From SIG603 sp964370115 (lineage in GTDB: Bacteria > Bacillota > Clostridia > Oscillospirales > Acutalibacteraceae), in NCBI GenBank assembly GCA_964370115.1, contig CAYJIA010000022.1:1-35842 (forward strand): a stretch of 35,842 bases of DNA, read 5' to 3'. Every line of letters begins with the position of its first letter. Position 1 is the stretch's first letter. Of this stretch, positions 15,063 to 23,254 are shown in pieces. Made by a program: the position numbers and the translations under genes. The notes below the pieces were generated by a model, which saw only the letters and a list, made by a program, of their open reading frames with translations, was not told the origin of the DNA and ran no database searches.

Positions 15063-17042
15063 ATGGCTAAAAAACATGAGTATGGAAATGAGAGTATATC
15101 TACCTTAAAAGGTGCCGACAGGGTTAGAAAGAGACCTGCGGTTATCTTTGGTTCAGATGGAATTGAGGGTTGTCAGCACTCGGTTTTTGAGATACTTTCA
15201 AACTCAATCGACGAGGCAAGACAGGGACACGGTAAAGAGATTAATATTACAAGATACTCTGATATGTCAGTAGAAATTGAGGACTTTGGTAGGGGTATTC
15301 CCGTAGATTACAACACAAAAGAAGAGAGATACAACTGGGAACTTGTCTTTTGTGAAATGTATGCAGGCGGTAAATATAATAATAACTCGGGTCAAAACTA
15401 TGAGTATTCTTTGGGGCTTAATGGCTTGGGGCTTTGTGCCACGCAGTATGCCTCAGAGTATATGGATGTAGACATCAGACGTGACGGTTATAGATATACC
15501 TTGCATTTTGAAAAAGGTGAAATAGTAGGGGAGATGAAAAAAGAACCCTACACTAAAAAAGATACAGGCTCCAAAATACGTTGGAAGCCTGATTTAGACG
15601 TGTTTACAGACATTGAAGTGCCGATAGATTACTATAGGGATACCCTAAAAAGACAGGCTATAGTAAACGACGGAATTGTCTTTCACTTTAAAGATCAAAT
15701 AGGAAATAAATTTGAAACCACAGATTTTTGCTATAAAAACGGTATTTTAGACCATGCAAAAGAGCTTGCAGGAGAGGACAGTATAATACCAGTACAGTTT
15801 TGGAGTAGTGAGAAAAAAGTAAAAGACCGTGCCGACATGGATTTATACAATGTTAAAATCAACGTCGCAATGTCTTTTTCAAATAAAGTAAATACTACAG
15901 AGTACTATCATAACTCAAGCTGGCTTGAGTATGGTGGTGCACCCGACAAGGCAGTAAGAAACGCCTTTGTCTATCAAATTGATAGCTATTTAAAGCAAAA
16001 TAATAAATACACAAAATCGGAAAATAAAATAAATTATCAAGACGTTGACGACTGTCTTATAGTCATCATATCCTCGTTTTCAACCCAAACTTCATACGAA
16101 AACCAAACGAAAAAGGCGATAAACAACAAAGGTATTCAAGAGGCGATGGTCGAGATGCTAAGGCATAATTTAGAGGTGTATTTCATAGAAAACCCAATGG
16201 ATGCCGAAAAAATTGCGTCTCAAGTTTTAATTAATAAAAGAAGCCGTGAAGATGCAGAGAAAACAAGGATTAATATAAAAACCAAACTCACAGGAAAAAT
16301 GGATATCACAGGCAGGGTTGCAAAATTTGTCGACTGTCGCTCTAAAAAAGTCGAGGAGAGAGAGATTTTTATAGTTGAGGGTGACTCGGCTTTGGGTGCG
16401 TGTAAGCAAGCAAGAAATCCCGACTTTCAAGGTATTATGCCTATAAGAGGAAAAATACTTAACTGTCTAAAGGCAAATTATGACAAGATTTTTAAAAGCG
16501 ACATTATAGTCGACCTTATGAAAGTTTTGGGCTGTGGCGTTCAAGTGAAGTCTAAATCCAATAAAAACCTGTCATCTTTTGACATGGACAGCCTAAGGTG
16601 GAGCAAGGTTATACTTTGTACAGATGCCGATTACGACGGCTTTCAAATAAGAACTCTGCTTCTTACGATGATTTACAGGCTTACTCCTGCACTTATAGAC
16701 GAGGGAAAGGTCTTTATTGCGGAGTCGCCCCTTTATGAGATAAATTCAAAAAGCAATACCTATTTTGCCTATACAGAAAAAGAAAAAGAAGACTTTATAG
16801 AAAAAATAGGAAAAGAAAAATATACCATTCAGCGCTCAAAAGGACTAGGTGAAAATGAGCCTGAAATGATGAACCTTACAACAATGAATCCCAAAACAAG
16901 AAGACTTATAAAAGTTACGGCAGGAGATGTAGTAGAAACTGCCAATACTTTTGACCTACTTTTGGGGGATAATTTGCAAGGCAGAAAAGATTATATAGCT
17001 GAAAATGGAAGTTTGTACTTAGATAATTTGGACGTGTCATAA
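15063..17042 (+). CDS. Type IIA topoisomerase ATPase subunit (GyrB/ParE-like, divergent)
   Basis: ATPase/TOPRIM subunit that pairs with the A subunit encoded next to pass one DNA duplex through another. The GHKL ATPase domain shows EILSNSIDEA (Glu43, Asn47), EDFGRGIP and GLNGLG. The transducer carries QTKKAINN, with the switch lysine at 350. The TOPRIM domain has EGDSA (Glu439) and DADYDG (Asp521, Asp523). Departures from standard GyrB/ParE: EGDSALGACKQ replaces EGDSAGGSAKQ, GFQIRTLLLT replaces the usual GHIRTLLLT, and the ADP-binding region is short. At 659 residues it has no proteobacterial GyrB insertion. This is probably not the housekeeping gyrase but the second pair (topoisomerase IV-like) found in clostridia; the symbol is left blank for that reason. 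Confidence 0.88.
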   Translation: MAKKHEYGNESISTLKGADRVRKRPAVIFGSDGIEGCQHSVFEILSNSIDEARQGHGKEINITRYSDMSVEIEDFGRGIPVDYNTKEERYNWELVFCEMYAGGKYNNNSGQNYEYSLGLNGLGLCATQYASEYMDVDIRRDGYRYTLHFEKGEIVGEMKKEPYTKKDTGSKIRWKPDLDVFTDIEVPIDYYRDTLKRQAIVNDGIVFHFKDQIGNKFETTDFCYKNGILDHAKELAGEDSIIPVQFWSSEKKVKDRADMDLYNVKINVAMSFSNKVNTTEYYHNSSWLEYGGAPDKAVRNAFVYQIDSYLKQNNKYTKSENKINYQDVDDCLIVIISSFSTQTSYENQTKKAINNKGIQEAMVEMLRHNLEVYFIENPMDAEKIASQVLINKRSREDAEKTRINIKTKLTGKMDITGRVAKFVDCRSKKVEEREIFIVEGDSALGACKQARNPDFQGIMPIRGKILNCLKANYDKIFKSDIIVDLMKVLGCGVQVKSKSNKNLSSFDMDSLRWSKVILCTDADYDGFQIRTLLLTMIYRLTPALIDEGKVFIAESPLYEINSKSNTYFAYTEKEKEDFIEKIGKEKYTIQRSKGLGENEPEMMNLTTMNPKTRRLIKVTAGDVVETANTFDLLLGDNLQGRKDYIAENGSLYLDNLDVS

Positions 17043-17047
17043 TAGAT

Positions 17048-17072
17048 GTAGGGGCGACGTTTCGTCCTCCAC
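17048..17072. repeat. Short GC-rich hairpin between the topoisomerase genes
   Basis: GTAGGGGCGACG-type sequence forming a stem (GACG/CGTC around TTT, extended by GGGG with TCC) in an otherwise AT-rich context. GTAGGGGCG motifs recur in dispersed intergenic repeats of many bacteria. It may be a repeat remnant, or may moderate expression of the second gene. Confidence 0.4.
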
Positions 17073-17113
17073 AGTAGCCACGGATTAATTATACTAACTA
17101 AAAAGGAGAAACA

Positions 17114-19339
17114 ATGGCTAGGAAAAACTCAAGCAAAGACAAAGCACCTAGGGTGCAAGGTGTCATAAATAATGCGGGCGAAGTCTTAAACGAAAATATT
17201 AATGACACACTAAAAAATAATTTTATGCCCTATGCTATGAGCGTTATAATGTCGCGTGCTATTCCAGAGATAGACGGCTTTAAACCATCTCATAGAAAAC
17301 TTTTATACACCATGTATAAAATGGGGCTTTTGGGCGCTACGAGGACAAAAAGCGCCAATATAGTAGGACAGACAATGAAACTTAACCCTCATGGTGACAG
17401 TGCAATTTACGACACCATGGTAAGGCTTAGTCGTGGTTATGAAGCGCTATTATACCCGTATGTCGATTCAAAGGGTAACTTTGGTAAGTTTTATTCAAGA
17501 GATATGGCGTGTGCGGCTTCAAGATACACAGAGGCAAAGCTAGACAGCTTTTGTAAGGAACTTTTTAAGGACATAGACAAGGATACGGTGGATTTTGTAG
17601 ACAACTATGACAATACTATGAAAGAACCTAGCCTTTTACCGGCAAGCTTTCCGTCGGTGCTTATAAATGCAAATACAGGAATCGCCGTTGGTATGGCAAG
17701 CTCTATTTGCCCGTTTAATCTACAGGAGATTTGCGATACGACCATAGCGATAATGAAAGACCCCGACCACGATGTAATGACGACTATTCAAGCACCAGAC
17801 TTTCCTGGTGGTGGCCAAATAATATTTGATGAAGCTATAATGAGACAAATTTTTGCCACTGGCCGTGGCGGAATTAAGGTAAGAAGCAGATACACTTACG
17901 ATAAATCGGAAAACTGCATAGATATAACACAGATACCGCCTACGACATCTGTAGAGGCAATAGTCGAAAAAGTTGTCGATTTAGTTAAAAACAATAAAAT
18001 CAAAGATGTTTCCGACATAAGGGACGAAACAGGGCTTGACGGACTTAAAATTACGATAGATTTAAAAAGAAATGTAGACCCAGATAACCTTATGCAAAGA
18101 CTTTTCAAAATGACAAGTTTAGAGGACGGTTTTTCTTGTAACTTTAATGTACTTGTGTCAGGTATGCCAAAGGTAATGGGCGTAAAAGAGCTTTTAGAAG
18201 AGTGGATAGCTTTTAGGATTGAATGTGTTAAGCGAAGAACTTATTATGACTTGTCAAAGAAAAAAGACAAGCTTCATTTATTAAAAGGTCTAAAACTTAT
18301 ACTTTTAGACATAGACAAGGCTGTTAAAATAGTAAGAGAAACGGCAGAAGAAAGCGAAGTTGTACCAAACCTTATGATAGGCTTTGGCATTGATGAAATC
18401 CAAGCCGAATATGTTGCTGAAATTAAACTTCGACACTTAAACCGTGAATACATTTTAAAAAGAGTAAGCGAAGTTGACGAACTTATAAAGGCGATAGAAG
18501 AGCTTGATGGCATACTGAACTCTAAGACGAAGGTTAAAAATATCATAATAAAAGAGCTGGGGGATATTTCAAAAACTTACGGAAAACCCAGAAAGAGTAT
18601 GATAATATATTCAGACCAGATAGAGGAAATTGAGATAGATGAGCAAATTCCTGATTATCCTGTAAACCTCTTCTTTACAAAAGAGGGCTATTTCAAGAAA
18701 ATAACTCCGCAGTCACTAAGAATGAGTAGTGAGCAAAAGCTTAAAGAAGACGACGCCGTGGTAATGCAAGTTGAGAGCACAAATAATTCGGATTTATTGT
18801 TCTTTTCGGACAAGGCACAGGTTTACAAGGCGAAGGCGGCAGACTTTTCTGACACTAAAGCGTCTGTTTTGGGCGACTACGTCCCTGCAAAGACTCAGAT
18901 GGACGAGGGTGAAGTTTGTATGTATATGGCTGTCACAAAAGAGTATAATGGCTTTATGCTATTCTTCTTTGAAAACGGCAAATGTGCAAAAGTCGATATG
19001 CAGTCCTATGCGACAAAAACAAACAGAAAAAAACTTGTAAATGCATACAGTGATAAATCGCCTTTAGTCACAGCACTTTATCTTTTAGAGGACACACAGG
19101 TGCTAATGACTGCAAGCTCTGGTAGAATGCTTTTAATTGACACAGCACTTATAAACTCGAAAAGTTCAAAAAATACTCAGGGTGTTGCTGCTATGAATAT
19201 TAAAAAAGGGCAAAGACTTGTAGATGTGAAGGTATATGTTGAGGGAAGTCTTGAAAACCCACAAAGGTATAAAAAGAAAATTCCAGCACTTGGTGCCTTG
19301 CCACAAGAGGATACAAGTAGACAGCAAAGTTTGATTTAA
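17114..19339 (+). CDS. Type IIA topoisomerase DNA-cleavage subunit (GyrA/ParC-like, divergent)
   Basis: Breakage-reunion partner of the preceding ATPase subunit. The winged-helix domain contains the quinolone-region motif NPHGDSAIYDTMVRL, keeping the drug-contact Ser96 and Asp100, and the catalytic tyrosine in ASRYTEAKL (Tyr138). The tower and coiled-coil region spans about 330-480. The C-terminal beta-pinwheel (about 510-720) has repeated blade-like units (FFTKEGYFKKI, LLFFSDKAQVYKA, LFFFENGKCAKV, LMTASSGRMLLI), but I see no GyrA-box QRRGGKG, so true negative supercoiling is unlikely. At 741 residues it is shorter than GyrA. The first 30 residues are a basic extension. AAGGAG precedes the ATG, and the gap from the partner gene is 71 bp. 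Best read as a ParC-type or lineage-specific A subunit. Confidence 0.88.
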   Translation: MARKNSSKDKAPRVQGVINNAGEVLNENINDTLKNNFMPYAMSVIMSRAIPEIDGFKPSHRKLLYTMYKMGLLGATRTKSANIVGQTMKLNPHGDSAIYDTMVRLSRGYEALLYPYVDSKGNFGKFYSRDMACAASRYTEAKLDSFCKELFKDIDKDTVDFVDNYDNTMKEPSLLPASFPSVLINANTGIAVGMASSICPFNLQEICDTTIAIMKDPDHDVMTTIQAPDFPGGGQIIFDEAIMRQIFATGRGGIKVRSRYTYDKSENCIDITQIPPTTSVEAIVEKVVDLVKNNKIKDVSDIRDETGLDGLKITIDLKRNVDPDNLMQRLFKMTSLEDGFSCNFNVLVSGMPKVMGVKELLEEWIAFRIECVKRRTYYDLSKKKDKLHLLKGLKLILLDIDKAVKIVRETAEESEVVPNLMIGFGIDEIQAEYVAEIKLRHLNREYILKRVSEVDELIKAIEELDGILNSKTKVKNIIIKELGDISKTYGKPRKSMIIYSDQIEEIEIDEQIPDYPVNLFFTKEGYFKKITPQSLRMSSEQKLKEDDAVVMQVESTNNSDLLFFSDKAQVYKAKAADFSDTKASVLGDYVPAKTQMDEGEVCMYMAVTKEYNGFMLFFFENGKCAKVDMQSYATKTNRKKLVNAYSDKSPLVTALYLLEDTQVLMTASSGRMLLIDTALINSKSSKNTQGVAAMNIKKGQRLVDVKVYVEGSLENPQRYKKKIPALGALPQEDTSRQQSLI

Positions 19340-19340
19340 A

Positions 19341-19510
19341 TGACAAAAGCCCTCGGTATCATTTACCTAAAAGAGCAAAATTGCTACCAAAAGATAAGTG
19401 TTACTAAGGGCGGGCAAATTAAACTACCCCGCCACATGAAACTCTATTGAGTATCTTTTGGCTTGGCAACAAACGCTCGATTAACTTGCTTGCTAGTATT
19501 ATGGGCAGAG
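19341..19510 (+). ncRNA. Candidate structured RNA or mobile-element remnant upstream of secG
   Basis: No coding gene fits here. Fold A is a long imperfect helix, 19349-19367 with 19393-19411, capped by a small hairpin (19374-19377 with 19382-19385). Fold B is a perfect 10-bp helix, 19387-19396 with 19452-19461, enclosing a GC-rich hairpin (19409-19414 with 19428-19433) and a 4-bp hairpin (19441-19444 with 19449-19452, sharing one base with the helix). A and B compete for the same bases at 19393-19396 and 19409-19411. It matches no riboswitch, 6S, tmRNA, SRP or RNase P sequence that I know. It begins right at the topoisomerase stop codon and ends before the secG promoter. The strand is assumed from the neighbours. 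Confidence 0.4.
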
Positions 19511-19543
19511 ATTTTTAATTTATTCAAAATATTAAAAAAAATC

Positions 19544-19572
19544 TTGCAAATTTTTCATTATTGTGGTATTAT
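19544..19572 (+). promoter_or_regulatory. Putative strong promoter of secG
   Basis: TTGCAA (19544-19549), 17 bp, TATTAT (19567-19572) with an extended-10 TG at 19564-19565. GGAGG at 19603-19607 serves the secG ATG. Confidence 0.65.
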
Positions 19573-19616
19573 TATTTGAGTAATTTTACGTTTTAAATTT
19601 ATGGAGGTAATTATAA

Positions 19617-19865
19617 ATGGGCATGTTAGAAATCATATTCGGAATAGTTCTATTAGTATTTGCTATAGCAATCATTGCTGTGGTACTTCTACAAGAGGGT
19701 CACCAACACCGTCTAGGCGCTGTTATGGGTGGTGCTGATACTTTCTTATCAAAAAACAAAGCACGTTCAATCGACGCTTTCTTAGCTAGATGGACAAAAG
19801 TTATAGCAGTAGGATTTTTTGTTGCTGTTATCGCAATTAACGCAATTCTATTTTTCGTTGCTTAA
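19617..19865 (+). CDS. secG: Preprotein translocase subunit SecG
   Basis: Small accessory subunit of the SecYEG channel that helps SecA-driven protein export. The 82-residue protein has two hydrophobic segments (about residues 4-25 and 58-80) around a polar loop containing the family hallmark LLQEG (25-29) and the GGADTF(L)SK segment seen in SecG proteins. The length is normal. It has its own promoter and a terminator directly after it. The usual clostridial downstream partners (rnr, smpB, ssrA) are absent. Confidence 0.92.
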   Translation: MGMLEIIFGIVLLVFAIAIIAVVLLQEGHQHRLGAVMGGADTFLSKNKARSIDAFLARWTKVIAVGFFVAVIAINAILFFVA

Positions 19866-19881
19866 TTGTAAAAGGGAAATT

Positions 19882-19912
19882 AAAACCTCGCTAATTTATG
19901 GCGAGGTTTTTT
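19882..19912 (+). terminator. Terminator after secG
   Basis: A perfect 10-bp stem (19882-19891 with 19901-19910), 9-nt loop, ending in a run of T's. It separates secG from the peptidase run that starts 30 bp later. Confidence 0.85.
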
Positions 19913-19942
19913 ATATGTAGAAACTTTGAGGAGGACGGGTAA

Positions 19943-20956
19943 ATGAAAGAAATTAAAGATTTAGTGTTTAAACTTTGTAGTGCTTACGGAACACCAGGGC
20001 ATGAGGACGAGGCCATAGAAGTTGCAAGAAAAGAACTCGAATTTTGTGATTTTGTAGAGGTCGATGCTATGTGTGGCGTGCACGCATTTATAGGCGACAA
20101 AAACGCTAAAATGCAGATTATGCTAGATGCACATATAGACCAAATCGGCATGGCTGTATCGGAAATAGATGAAAACGGATTTTTAAAACTCATGGGTGTC
20201 GGCGGAATTACAAGGGCAACTATGCCTGGAAGTAAGGTGATGGTATATGGCGAAAAAACACTTATTGGTGTGGTTTCTTGTCTACCTCCGCACATTTCGG
20301 GAGAAGACAAAAAACTTGAAAAAATTGAAGACTTTTATGTTGATTTAGGACTTAGTCACGAAGAGGTAGAGAAAATTGTAAGCCTTGGGGACAGGGTAGT
20401 TTTATATTCTGAAATTGGTGAACTTTTGAATGATAGAGTTTGCGGAACTGCACTTGATGATAGGGCTGGTTGTGCGAGTATTATAAGAGTTGCACAGCTT
20501 TTAAAAGACGAAAAGCTAAACTGTGGTGTGCATATAGTTTGTACGACTAAAGAGGAAACAGGTGGCACTGGCGCCCAGATTATGACATATAGAGTCTCAC
20601 CGACAACTGCTATAGGAGTAGATGTAAGCTTTGCAAAACAACCAGGTGTTGACAGCAGTAAACTAGGCGAGCTTTCAAAAGGGCCAATGATAGGCTTTTC
20701 TGCAAATCTTGATAAAAATATGAGTAGTAAATTAATTGAAGTCGCTAAAAAGCATGACATTCCATATCAAGTCGAGGTTATGGGTAGAAACACGGGCACT
20801 AACTGTGATGAAATATTGCTAAATAAGGACGGTGTGCCTACAGCACTTGTCTCAATTCCACAAAGGAACATGCATTCACCCGCTGAAATTTGCGACTTAA
20901 ACGACATAGAAAACGTAGCAAAACTAATTGCTTGCTACATATTAGAGGTGCAATAA
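19943..20956 (+). CDS. M42-family metallo-aminopeptidase (first of two)
   Basis: Predicted cobalt/zinc aminopeptidase of the glutamyl/deblocking aminopeptidase (PepA/FrvX/TET) family; cytosolic, usually forms dodecameric shells that trim short peptides. Metal and catalytic motifs: DAHIDQIG (His64, Asp66), LDDRAGC, TKEETGG (catalytic plus metal Glu), GVDVSFA, and a late NMHSPAE histidine. It is complete at 337 residues. A GAGGAGG site precedes the ATG. Its stop overlaps the start of the next gene (TAATG), and that gene is a paralogue, so the two may form a mixed oligomer. The substrate range cannot be read from the sequence; older annotations call this family endoglucanase M. Confidence 0.9.
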   Translation: MKEIKDLVFKLCSAYGTPGHEDEAIEVARKELEFCDFVEVDAMCGVHAFIGDKNAKMQIMLDAHIDQIGMAVSEIDENGFLKLMGVGGITRATMPGSKVMVYGEKTLIGVVSCLPPHISGEDKKLEKIEDFYVDLGLSHEEVEKIVSLGDRVVLYSEIGELLNDRVCGTALDDRAGCASIIRVAQLLKDEKLNCGVHIVCTTKEETGGTGAQIMTYRVSPTTAIGVDVSFAKQPGVDSSKLGELSKGPMIGFSANLDKNMSSKLIEVAKKHDIPYQVEVMGRNTGTNCDEILLNKDGVPTALVSIPQRNMHSPAEICDLNDIENVAKLIACYILEVQ

Positions 20957-21978
20957 TGGATTATAAAATACTTGAAAAACTTTGCCTTGCCGTTGGAATT
21001 TCTGGAAATGAAGATAAAGTGCGTGACATAATTGTAAAAGAAATTAAAGATCATGTAGATAGCTTAGAAATTTCTCCTCTTGGGAATATTATTGCGACTA
21101 AAAAAGGTGAAAAATCTCCAGAAAAGAAAATTCTACTTACAGCACATATGGACGAGGTCGGATTTATGGTAAACGAGGTAGACAGTGATGGCTATCTTGG
21201 CGTAATATCGCTAGGTGTAGACAGTAAACTTCTTGTAGGTAAAAATATTTATGTAAACCAAAGTGTAAGAGGGGTATTTTCTTCTAAACCTATTCATTTA
21301 CAAACTTCTGAGGAAGCTGAAAAGATAATTGGCATAGATAAACTAAAAATCGACATAGGCGCCACATCTAAAGAAGATGCGGAAAAATATGTAAGTCTAG
21401 GAGATTATGTAAACTTTGAACCGTATTTTGAGAAAAATGAAAAACTTATCAAGGCAAAGGCTTTAGACGACAGGGTAGGTTGTCTACTCTTGATAGAGAT
21501 GATAAAATCAGAGCTTTTGTGGGATATGACATTTGCATTTACCGTGTCAGAAGAAGCTGGATTTGTTGGCGCAAAAACCGCGGCATATGTAGTAAATCCT
21601 GATATATGCATAGCGGTAGAGGGAACAATAGCCGCCGATGTTATGGACTTAAAAGGTGCGAAAGCCGTAACAGCAATGGGCAAGGGTGTGTCGGTATCGA
21701 TGATGGATCAAGGCACAATTTATGACAGGGCATATTTTAAGAAGATATTTGAGATTTCAAAAGACAAAGGCATCAAGGCACAGGTGAGGACATCAAAAGC
21801 TGGAGCAAACGATTGCTATATGATGCATAAAAACGGCAAAGGTGCAAGGGCAGTGACTCTAGCTGTGCCTTGCAGGTATATTCATGCACCAATAAGTTTT
21901 ACAAATACAGACGATATTGAAAGCGCATATGAAATGTTAATTGCATTTACAGATGTGGCATTAAAAGGAGAAGTTTAA
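20956..21978 (+). CDS. M42-family metallo-aminopeptidase (second of two)
   Basis: Paralogue of the preceding gene, keeping all metal motifs: TAHMDEVGF, LDDRVGC, VSEEAGFVGA, AVEGTIAAD and a C-terminal YIHAPIS histidine. I start it at the ATG at 20956, which overlaps the previous stop by one base and has GAGGTG 7 nt upstream. A longer reading from 20890 would run through the end of the first gene. The resulting 340 residues match the family. The two copies differ throughout, so this is an old duplication, and one may be regulatory or may widen specificity. It abuts the next gene with no gap. Confidence 0.9.
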   Translation: MDYKILEKLCLAVGISGNEDKVRDIIVKEIKDHVDSLEISPLGNIIATKKGEKSPEKKILLTAHMDEVGFMVNEVDSDGYLGVISLGVDSKLLVGKNIYVNQSVRGVFSSKPIHLQTSEEAEKIIGIDKLKIDIGATSKEDAEKYVSLGDYVNFEPYFEKNEKLIKAKALDDRVGCLLLIEMIKSELLWDMTFAFTVSEEAGFVGAKTAAYVVNPDICIAVEGTIAADVMDLKGAKAVTAMGKGVSVSMMDQGTIYDRAYFKKIFEISKDKGIKAQVRTSKAGANDCYMMHKNGKGARAVTLAVPCRYIHAPISFTNTDDIESAYEMLIAFTDVALKGEV

Positions 21979-23241
21979 GTGTATCCATTTTTTAAGATAG
22001 ATGAAAATCTTTTGAAATTAGCAGAAGAAGCAGAGAGAGAATGTGAAGCTCAGTTTGCGAAAATTGAGGAAATAACAAGATATAACCAACAAAAAATGCA
22101 GGCGGCGTTTGGGAATGCGGGAGTGAGCGAACATCACTTTGCAGGCACTACGGGTTATGGTTATGGCGACCGTGGCAGAGATGTTTTAGACGAGGTTTTT
22201 GCCTTTGCAATGGGCGCCGAAGACGCACTGGTAAGACATAATTTTGTCAGTGGAACCCATACGCTTACCGTAGCGCTTTTTGGAATGCTTAGGCCAAATG
22301 ATAAAATGTTATGTGTCACGGGAAAACCATATGACACACTTTTAGGCGTGATAGGACATCATAGAAAATGCAGCGGCTCGCTCGTGGAATTTGGCATTAA
22401 ATATGAAGAAATTGACTTAAAACAAGACGGCACAGTAGATCTTGAAGAAATACGCCAAACACTGGATACTACATATAAAATGGTGTATATTCAGCGCTCA
22501 AGAGGATATAGCCTGAGGCCGACACTGCGAATTAAAGAGATAAAAGAAATAGTTAAAATAGTAAGAGAAATTTCGCCGAAGTCCATAATAATGGTCGATA
22601 ACTGTTATGGTGAGTATGTCGAAAAACTTGAACCGACAGAAATAGGTGTCGATATTATGGCAGGCTCGCTTATAAAAAATCCTGGTGGTGGAATTGCCCC
22701 TACAGGTGGATATATCGCAGGGCGAAAAGACTTAGTAGAAATGTGTTCATATAGGCTTACGACCCCAGGCACAGGTAAGGAAGTAGGCTGTACATTAAAC
22801 AGTAGTAGAGAATTGTTTATGGGAGCATTTGCAGCACCTACCGTCACGGGTTCAGCACTTAAAACCGCTGTTTTTGCATCATCACTATTTTCAAAAATGG
22901 GATACGGTGTCACACCTGAGATAGATGAAGACAGGGGAGACATCATACAGGCGATAAAACTCGAGAAAAAAGAGGCGCTTGTTGCTTTTTGTAAAGGTAT
23001 ACAAAAAGGCGCGCCAGTAGACTCGTTTGTGAGCCCAGAACCAGCACCGATGCCGGGCTATGACTCTGATGTAATCATGGCAGCAGGCGCATTTACCATG
23101 GGTGCATCAATTGAACTTTCGGCAGATGCACCGCTTAGAGAACCATATGCGGTATGGCTGCAAGGCGGCATAAATTACGACAGCGGACACTTAGGAATAC
23201 TTCTAGCTGCACAGGAAATGATGAATTTGAATAAAGATTAA
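21979..23241 (+). CDS. PLP-dependent methionine gamma-lyase-like protein (aluminium-resistance family)
   Basis: Fold-type I PLP enzyme of the Cys/Met-metabolism superfamily, in the branch historically labelled aluminium resistance protein and now methionine gamma-lyase-like. Features: the early GYGYGDRGRD segment, FVSGTHT, MVDNCYGE with the PLP-ring Asp207, and the Schiff-base lysine in GSLIKNPGGGIA (Lys233). It is full length at 420 residues. The GTG start immediately follows the previous stop, with AAGGAG about 9 nt upstream. A reaction such as thiol-releasing cleavage of a sulfur amino acid is likely by family, but the substrate is unproven. Its place among peptidases suggests it processes amino acids released from peptides. 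Confidence 0.88.
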   Translation: MYPFFKIDENLLKLAEEAERECEAQFAKIEEITRYNQQKMQAAFGNAGVSEHHFAGTTGYGYGDRGRDVLDEVFAFAMGAEDALVRHNFVSGTHTLTVALFGMLRPNDKMLCVTGKPYDTLLGVIGHHRKCSGSLVEFGIKYEEIDLKQDGTVDLEEIRQTLDTTYKMVYIQRSRGYSLRPTLRIKEIKEIVKIVREISPKSIIMVDNCYGEYVEKLEPTEIGVDIMAGSLIKNPGGGIAPTGGYIAGRKDLVEMCSYRLTTPGTGKEVGCTLNSSRELFMGAFAAPTVTGSALKTAVFASSLFSKMGYGVTPEIDEDRGDIIQAIKLEKKEALVAFCKGIQKGAPVDSFVSPEPAPMPGYDSDVIMAAGAFTMGASIELSADAPLREPYAVWLQGGINYDSGHLGILLAAQEMMNLNKD

Positions 23242-23254
23242 TACGAGGTAGAAA

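Noticed and set aside
19341..19510. Assignment of the structured element to 6S RNA, tmRNA, RNase P RNA, a tRNA or a known riboswitch
   Set aside because: None of the conserved sequence elements of those RNAs that I know is present, so it is reported only as an unclassified structure.
20890..20955. A 22-residue upstream extension of the second M42 peptidase
   Set aside because: It would overlap the end of the first peptidase gene; the ATG at 20956 has a good ribosome site and yields the normal family length.
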